From: JBBRYW01 sp038253945
GTDB lineage: Bacteria > Actinomycetota > Thermoleophilia > Gaiellales > Gaiellaceae
Direction: 5' to 3'
Assembly: GCA_038253945.1 (NCBI GenBank)
Contig: JBBSGR010000033.1
Location: 1 to 10,226 of the forward strand
DNA: 10,226 bases
Shown piece after piece: positions 6,493-10,226 of the stretch. Made by a program: the position numbers and the translations under genes. The notes under the pieces were generated by a model. It was given only the letters and a program-made list of their open reading frames with translations, searched no databases and was not told where the DNA came from. Every line of letters starts with the position of its first letter. Position 1 is the stretch's first letter.

Positions 6493-7652
6493 GGACTCAG
6501 GTGGGCATCGTCGGCGCCGGCCCGGCCGGACTGACGCTTGCACGCCTGCTCGAAGTTGCCGGGATCGAGTCGGTGGTCCTCGAGAACCGCACCCGCGACC
6601 ACGTCGAGCACCGCATTCGCGCGGGGGTACTCGAGCACCGCACCGTCCACCTGCTGACCGAGGCCGGGGTCGGCGAGCGGATGAACCGCGAGGGCATCGT
6701 CCACCATGGGATCGAGCTGCAGTTCGACGGGGAGCGCCACCGGATCCCCCTGAGCGAGCTCGCCGACGGGCGCACGATCCTGATCTACGGCCAGACCGAG
6801 GTCGTGAAGGACCTGATCGCCGCGCGGCTCGAGAGCAGCCTCCCGTTGCTTTTCGAGGTCTCCGGCGTCGCGGTTGACCCGGTCGCGCCGCGCATGGCCT
6901 TTCGGCACGACGGCGCAGACCACGACCTCGACTGCGACGTGATCGCGGGCTGCGACGGCTTCCACGGCGTGTGCAGGGCCAGCATCCCGGACGGCGTCCT
7001 GCACGAGTTCTCGCGCGAGTACCCGTTCGGCTGGCTCGGGATCCTGGCCCAGGTTGCGCCGTCCAACGACGAGCTCGTCTACGTCCATCACGAGCGGGGC
7101 TTCGCGCTGCTCAGCCTGCGCTCGCCGGAGCTCAGCCGTCTCTACCTCCAGTGCCGGCCGGACGAAGACGTCGAAGAGTGGCCCGACGAGCGGATCTGGA
7201 CCGAGCTACAAGCCCGGCTGGGCGTCACGGGGTGGACGCTCGCCGAGGGCCCGATCCTCGAAAAGGGAGTGACCGGCATGCGGAGCTACGTCGTCGAGCC
7301 GATGCAGTACGAACGGCTCTTCCTCGCGGGTGATGCGGCGCACATCGTCCCGCCGACGGGCGCGAAGGGGCTCAACCTGGCGATGGCGGACGTTCGCGTG
7401 CTCGCCGAGGCGATCGTGGAGTGGTACCGCACGGGGAGCGACAGGGCGCTCGAGGCCTACTCGTCAGATTGCCTGCGCCGGGTCTGGCGCGCCGAGCACT
7501 TCTCGTGGTGGATGACCTCGATGTTCCATCGACCCCCTCACGGCGACGAGTTCGACCTGAAGCTGCAGCTGTCGCAGCTGCGCTACGTCACGAAGTCCGA
7601 GGCGGCGGCGCGCAGCCTGGCGGAGAACTACGTCGGGCTCGAGCTGGTGTAG
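6489..7652 (+). CDS. pobA: 4-hydroxybenzoate 3-monooxygenase (FAD-dependent)
   Basis: The 387-residue flavoprotein hydroxylates 4-hydroxybenzoate to protocatechuate, feeding the ring-cleavage genes just upstream. The Rossmann motif GIVGAGPAG at 6-14 binds FAD; CDGFHG at 155-160 is the conserved DG segment, and GDAAHIVPPTGAKGLN at 281-296 is the second FAD motif. Substrate residues of the Pseudomonas fluorescens enzyme are kept: Tyr198 (Tyr201), Ser209 (Ser212), Arg211 (Arg214), Tyr219 (Tyr222), Tyr381 (Tyr385), with Arg44, His72 and Asn296 also in place. The GTG start at 6489 overlaps the pcaC stop as GTGA, with AGAGGG at 6473-6478 as possible ribosome binding site. The frame stays open far upstream but only as shadow coding. 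It ends in TAG, unlike the TGA stops around it. Residues 33-40 differ from the NADPH-specific enzyme. Confidence 0.96.
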   Translation: MRTQVGIVGAGPAGLTLARLLEVAGIESVVLENRTRDHVEHRIRAGVLEHRTVHLLTEAGVGERMNREGIVHHGIELQFDGERHRIPLSELADGRTILIYGQTEVVKDLIAARLESSLPLLFEVSGVAVDPVAPRMAFRHDGADHDLDCDVIAGCDGFHGVCRASIPDGVLHEFSREYPFGWLGILAQVAPSNDELVYVHHERGFALLSLRSPELSRLYLQCRPDEDVEEWPDERIWTELQARLGVTGWTLAEGPILEKGVTGMRSYVVEPMQYERLFLAGDAAHIVPPTGAKGLNLAMADVRVLAEAIVEWYRTGSDRALEAYSSDCLRRVWRAEHFSWWMTSMFHRPPHGDEFDLKLQLSQLRYVTKSEAAARSLAENYVGLELV

Positions 7653-7662
7653 TTTCCGCGGC

Positions 7663-8910
7663 ATGAGCGAAACGGCGACCGAGAGGAGCACAGGCCGGCG
7701 TACGAAGCCGCCGTTCCGTGCCGACCACGTCGGCAGCCTGCTGCGCCCACGGCACCTGCTGCAGGCGCGCGTCGACTTCGAGGCCGGACGCATCGCCGCC
7801 GACGAGCTGCGCGGGATCGAGGACGAGGCGATCCGCCGGATCGTGCGCAAGCAGGAGGAGGTCGGCCTGCAATCCGCAACGGACGGGGAGTTCCGCCGCG
7901 CGTCGTGGCACATGGACTTCATCTACCAGCTCGACGGGGTCACCAAGGAGCCGGGAAACATCAAGGTGAAGTTCCACAACGAGCAGGGCGACATCGAGTT
8001 CACCCCGGCGGCGCTGCATGTCGACGGCAAGCTCGGAGTCTCGAAGACGATCTTCGGCGACGCCTTCAGCTTCCTCCAGGAGACGGTGACGACGAACGTC
8101 CCGAAGCTGACGATTCCGAGTCCGTCCATGGTCCACTACCGCGGCGGCCAGGCGGCGGTCGACCCCCGCGTCTACCCCGACCTGGACTCGTTCTGGGCCG
8201 ACCTCACCGCGGCCTATCGCGACGAAGTGCGGCGGCTCGGCGAGCTCGGCTGCACCTATCTCCAGTTCGACGACACGAGCCTCGCGTACATGAACGACCC
8301 GCACCAGCGCGAATACATCGCCTCGATCGGCGGCGATCCGGAGAGCCAGCACGTCGAGTACATCCACCACATCAACGAGGCGCTCGCCGAGCGTCCCAAG
8401 GCACCGCTTGCGGTGCCGTCCTCAGGAGCCGCGGGCGTGACCGCGGTTCCGTCTGAAACGACCGGTCGACCCGGTGGAATCCCCACCGCCCCGTCTCAGG
8501 GCATGAGCGTGACCACGCACATGTGTCGTGGCAATTTCCGCTCGGGCTGGGCAGCTGAGGGTGGCTATGACTTCGTCGCCGAGGCGCTGTTCCACGAGCT
8601 CGACGTCGACGGCTTCTTCATGGAGTGGGACGACGAGCGCTCCGGCGGGTTCGAGCCGCTCCGCCTGCTTCCGAAGGGGGACAAGCTGGTAGTGCTCGGA
8701 CTCGTGACGACGAAGCGCGGCGAGCTCGAGGAGCGCGACACGCTGCTCCGCCGCATCGAGGAGGCGGCGAAGTACGCGCCGCTCGAGCAGCTCTGCCTGT
8801 CCCCGCAATGCGGCTTCTCCTCGACCTTCGAGGGCAACGAGCTGACCGAGGACGAGCAATGGGCCAAGCTCCGCCTGATCGTCGAGGTCGCGGAGGAAGT
8901 CTGGGCCTGA
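7663..8910 (+). CDS. MetE-like core methyltransferase (cobalamin-independent methionine synthase C-terminal family) with an in-frame insertion
   Basis: The 415-residue product is a single-barrel relative of the catalytic half of methionine synthase MetE, which uses zinc to activate a thiol for methyl transfer. FRADHVGSLLRP near the N-terminus is typical of this family. The zinc ligands are all visible: His286 and Cys288 in THMCRGNF, Glu321 in FFMEWDD, and Cys383 in LSPQCGF. There is no N-terminal MetE half, so it belongs to the short YxjG/YxjH-like group, whose donors and acceptors are poorly known. Residues 247-279 (8401-8499) are a 33-residue Pro/Ser/Gly/Ala-rich insertion not expected in the family. 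The ATG follows pobA by ten bases with no clear ribosome binding site. Its role among aromatic genes is unknown; methyl transfer linked to methoxylated aromatics is only a hypothesis. Confidence 0.85.
   Translation: MSETATERSTGRRTKPPFRADHVGSLLRPRHLLQARVDFEAGRIAADELRGIEDEAIRRIVRKQEEVGLQSATDGEFRRASWHMDFIYQLDGVTKEPGNIKVKFHNEQGDIEFTPAALHVDGKLGVSKTIFGDAFSFLQETVTTNVPKLTIPSPSMVHYRGGQAAVDPRVYPDLDSFWADLTAAYRDEVRRLGELGCTYLQFDDTSLAYMNDPHQREYIASIGGDPESQHVEYIHHINEALAERPKAPLAVPSSGAAGVTAVPSETTGRPGGIPTAPSQGMSVTTHMCRGNFRSGWAAEGGYDFVAEALFHELDVDGFFMEWDDERSGGFEPLRLLPKGDKLVVLGLVTTKRGELEERDTLLRRIEEAAKYAPLEQLCLSPQCGFSSTFEGNELTEDEQWAKLRLIVEVAEEVWA
8401..8499 (+). repeat. Palindrome-rich in-frame insertion inside the MetE-like gene
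   Basis: This 99-base (33-codon) stretch separates ...EALAERPK from GMSVTTHMCRGNF, segments that I recall as nearly adjacent in family members. It is dense in inverted repeats: GCACCGC-TT-GCGGTGC at 8401-8416, CCGCGG at 8441-8446, CGACCGGTCG at 8459-8468, GGTCGACC at 8464-8471, and CGGTGG-AATCC-CCACCG at 8472-8488. CCGTC recurs at 8416, 8449 and 8491, each encoding part of a Pro-Ser pair. Twelve of its 33 codons end in A or T, against 3 of the 30 codons just upstream. It resembles in-frame palindromic elements such as those of Rickettsia in behaviour, not in sequence. Only one copy is visible here, so mobility is unproven. Confidence 0.55.
8892..8897 (+). promoter_or_regulatory. Ribosome binding site before the decarboxylase-like gene
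   Basis: GGAGGA at 8892-8897 lies nine bases before CTG at 8907, which overlaps the TGA of the MetE-like gene as CTGA. It supports 8907 as the start of the next gene even though CTG is a rare initiation codon. The competing in-frame ATG at 8859 also has a GAGG (8848-8851) before it, so the start is not settled. Confidence 0.45.
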
Positions 8911-10226
8911 GTATCCGGGAGAGGACGTTCGAGGTCTTCCGCGACCGCGGCCTGACGACGCTCTTCTCGAATCCCGGCTCGACGGAGGTGCCGTTCCTCG
9001 CGGGCCTGCCGGACGATCTGACGTTCGTCCTCGCGTTGCACGAGGGCCCGGTCATCGCGATGGCGACCGGCTACGCGCTCGGGCGCGGATCGCCGGCACT
9101 TGCCATGCTGCACACGACAGCAGGGCTCGGGAACGCAGTCGGAGCGCTTGCGACGGCGCGCGTGAATCGGGCGCCACTCGTCGTCATCGTCGGTCAGCAG
9201 GACCGCCGGCACCTCGTGTTCGAGCCCTTCCTTACCGGGCAGCTCGCAGGCCTCGCGGGCGACTACCCGGTCTGGACCAACCAGCCGGTACGCGCGCAGG
9301 ACGTGCCCGGGGCGATCGACCGCGCGTTCCACGAAGCCGGGACCCGGCGCGGGCCGGCGCTCGTCGTGGTGCCGATGGACGATTGGTCCCAGCCGGTCGA
9401 CGACGACCGCGAGGACGCCGCGCCGGCGCGCGTCTTGCCCGCGCGCGCAGCCGACCCCGCCGCGATCGACGAGCTGGCGGCGTTTCTCGGCGACGCAAGG
9501 TCGCCCGCAATCGTCGTGGGCGCCGGCGCGGACGACCCTGCTACGTGGTCGGCTCTCGTGGCCCTCGCGGAACGGCTCGTGGCGCCGGTGTTTCAGGAGT
9601 CGTTCGGGGCGCGTGCCGGCTTTCCGCAGGATCACCGTCTCTTCGCCGGGTTCCTGCCCGCGGACCGGCCGCGTCTGCGGGAGAAGCTCGATCCGTTCGA
9701 CGCCGTCCTCGTCGTCGGAGCTCCGGTCTTCCGCCAGTCGCCGTTCACCGAAGGACGGTTCACGGGCGGTGCGACGCGGATCGCCCTCGTCAGCGACGAT
9801 CCGGACGAGGTGCACCGCAGTCCGGCGGACCTTGCGGTGCTGGCGCCTTCCGCCGCGGTCTGTGCAGCCCTCGCGGACCGCCTCGCGCAGCGCGACGGAG
9901 AGCCGTCCTTCCAGTACCGCTCCCCACCGCCGCCGGAGCCGGCCCATCCGCTCACCGCGTCGCACGTCCTCGCCGCGCTCGCCGAGCGTCTGCCCCGCGA
10001 GGCCGTGGTCGTGGAGGAGGCCCCCGTCGACCGTCCCGACCTGCACGACCGGCTGCTTGTGCGCGAGCCGCTCGGATTCCTCAGTGCCGCGATGGGCGGT
10101 CTCGGCTTCGCGCTCGGAGGCGCGACCGGACTGCGGATGGCGATGCCAGAGCGTCCCGTGGTCGCGGTCGTGGGCGACGGCTCGTCGCTCTACGGGATCC
10201 AGGCCCTCTGGAGCGCTGCGCACTAC
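8907..10226 (+). CDS. Benzoylformate decarboxylase-like ThDP enzyme (3' end beyond window)
   Basis: The frame is open from here to the window edge: 440 codons, perhaps four fifths of a protein of about 530 residues. It is a thiamine-diphosphate enzyme most like benzoylformate decarboxylase, which splits a 2-oxoacid into CO2 and an aldehyde. With the CTG at 8907 as residue 1, Ser25 (NPGS), Glu46 (ALHEG, the cofactor-activating glutamate) and His69 (MLHTTAG) fall one position before Ser26, Glu47 and His70 of the Pseudomonas putida enzyme. MGGLGFALGGATG and the ThDP motif start GDGS are near the end. The second catalytic histidine (His281) is Ser278 here, in APVFRQSPF. The CTG overlaps the preceding stop as CTGA; ATG at 8859 would add 16 residues. 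An aromatic 2-oxoacid substrate is suggested by the operon, but the changed active site leaves it open. Confidence 0.85.
   Translation, partial: MSIRERTFEVFRDRGLTTLFSNPGSTEVPFLAGLPDDLTFVLALHEGPVIAMATGYALGRGSPALAMLHTTAGLGNAVGALATARVNRAPLVVIVGQQDRRHLVFEPFLTGQLAGLAGDYPVWTNQPVRAQDVPGAIDRAFHEAGTRRGPALVVVPMDDWSQPVDDDREDAAPARVLPARAADPAAIDELAAFLGDARSPAIVVGAGADDPATWSALVALAERLVAPVFQESFGARAGFPQDHRLFAGFLPADRPRLREKLDPFDAVLVVGAPVFRQSPFTEGRFTGGATRIALVSDDPDEVHRSPADLAVLAPSAAVCAALADRLAQRDGEPSFQYRSPPPPEPAHPLTASHVLAALAERLPREAVVVEEAPVDRPDLHDRLLVREPLGFLSAAMGGLGFALGGATGLRMAMPERPVVAVVGDGSSLYGIQALWSAAHY

Noticed and set aside
8401..8416. Hairpin as a transcription terminator
   Set aside because: It sits in the middle of a coding sequence, has a two-base loop and no following T-run.
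8441..8500. CRISPR-repeat-like look of the reverse complement (contains GTTTCAGACGG)
   Set aside because: There is only one copy, no regular spacers and no cas genes, and it lies within an open coding frame.
8565..10223. Minus-strand open frame of 552 codons
   Set aside because: It is antisense to the MetE-like and decarboxylase-like genes, both with clear motifs. Its translation is Arg/Glu-rich with no recognisable domain, as expected for a shadow frame in high-GC DNA.

Overview
The window is a compact, co-directional catabolic operon (all genes on the + strand) from a very high-GC bacterium with strong G/C preference at third codon positions and frequent GTG or other non-ATG starts. This style, and the look of the proteins, suggest an actinobacterium, possibly of the Thermoleophilia type. 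No rRNA, tRNA or phylogenetic marker gene is present, so the taxonomic reading is inference only.

Layout: positions 1-72 hold a plausible promoter (TTGACA at 8-13, TACGTT at 32-37) and a good ribosome binding site. Eleven genes follow with almost no spacing: an aromatic-type aldehyde dehydrogenase (73-1542); a 3-oxoadipate CoA-transferase pair of the glutaconate CoA-transferase/CatIJ type (1550-2404, 2401-3120); protocatechuate 3,4-dioxygenase beta and alpha (3117-3788, 3785-4267); 3-carboxymuconate cycloisomerase (4257-5396); 3-oxoadipate enol-lactonase (5393-6127); 4-carboxymuconolactone decarboxylase (6124-6492); 4-hydroxybenzoate 3-monooxygenase (6489-7652); a MetE-like core methyltransferase (7663-8910); and a benzoylformate decarboxylase-like ThDP enzyme (from about 8907, cut by the window edge at 10226).

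Together they describe the protocatechuate branch of the beta-ketoadipate pathway from 4-hydroxybenzoate to 3-oxoadipyl-CoA. The final thiolase (PcaF), a regulator and an uptake system are not in the window. The two outer enzymes, a 2-oxoacid decarboxylase and an aldehyde dehydrogenase, would add an upper route from an aryl-glyoxylate (such as 4-hydroxybenzoylformate) via an aryl aldehyde to 4-hydroxybenzoate. Six of the junctions between pcaI and pobA are four-base NTGA stop/start overlaps and the seventh is an 11-base overlap, which points to a tightly coupled polycistronic message.

The most unusual element is a 33-codon, palindrome-rich, in-frame insertion (8401-8499) inside the MetE-like gene, just before its zinc-binding HxC motif; it looks like a small palindromic element settled in a coding sequence. 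Other points of interest are the PcaB shortened inside its C-terminal domain, the short PcaG, changed coenzyme-determinant residues in PobA, the loss of one active-site histidine and a probable CTG start in the decarboxylase, and the unexplained methyltransferase in an aromatic-degradation operon.
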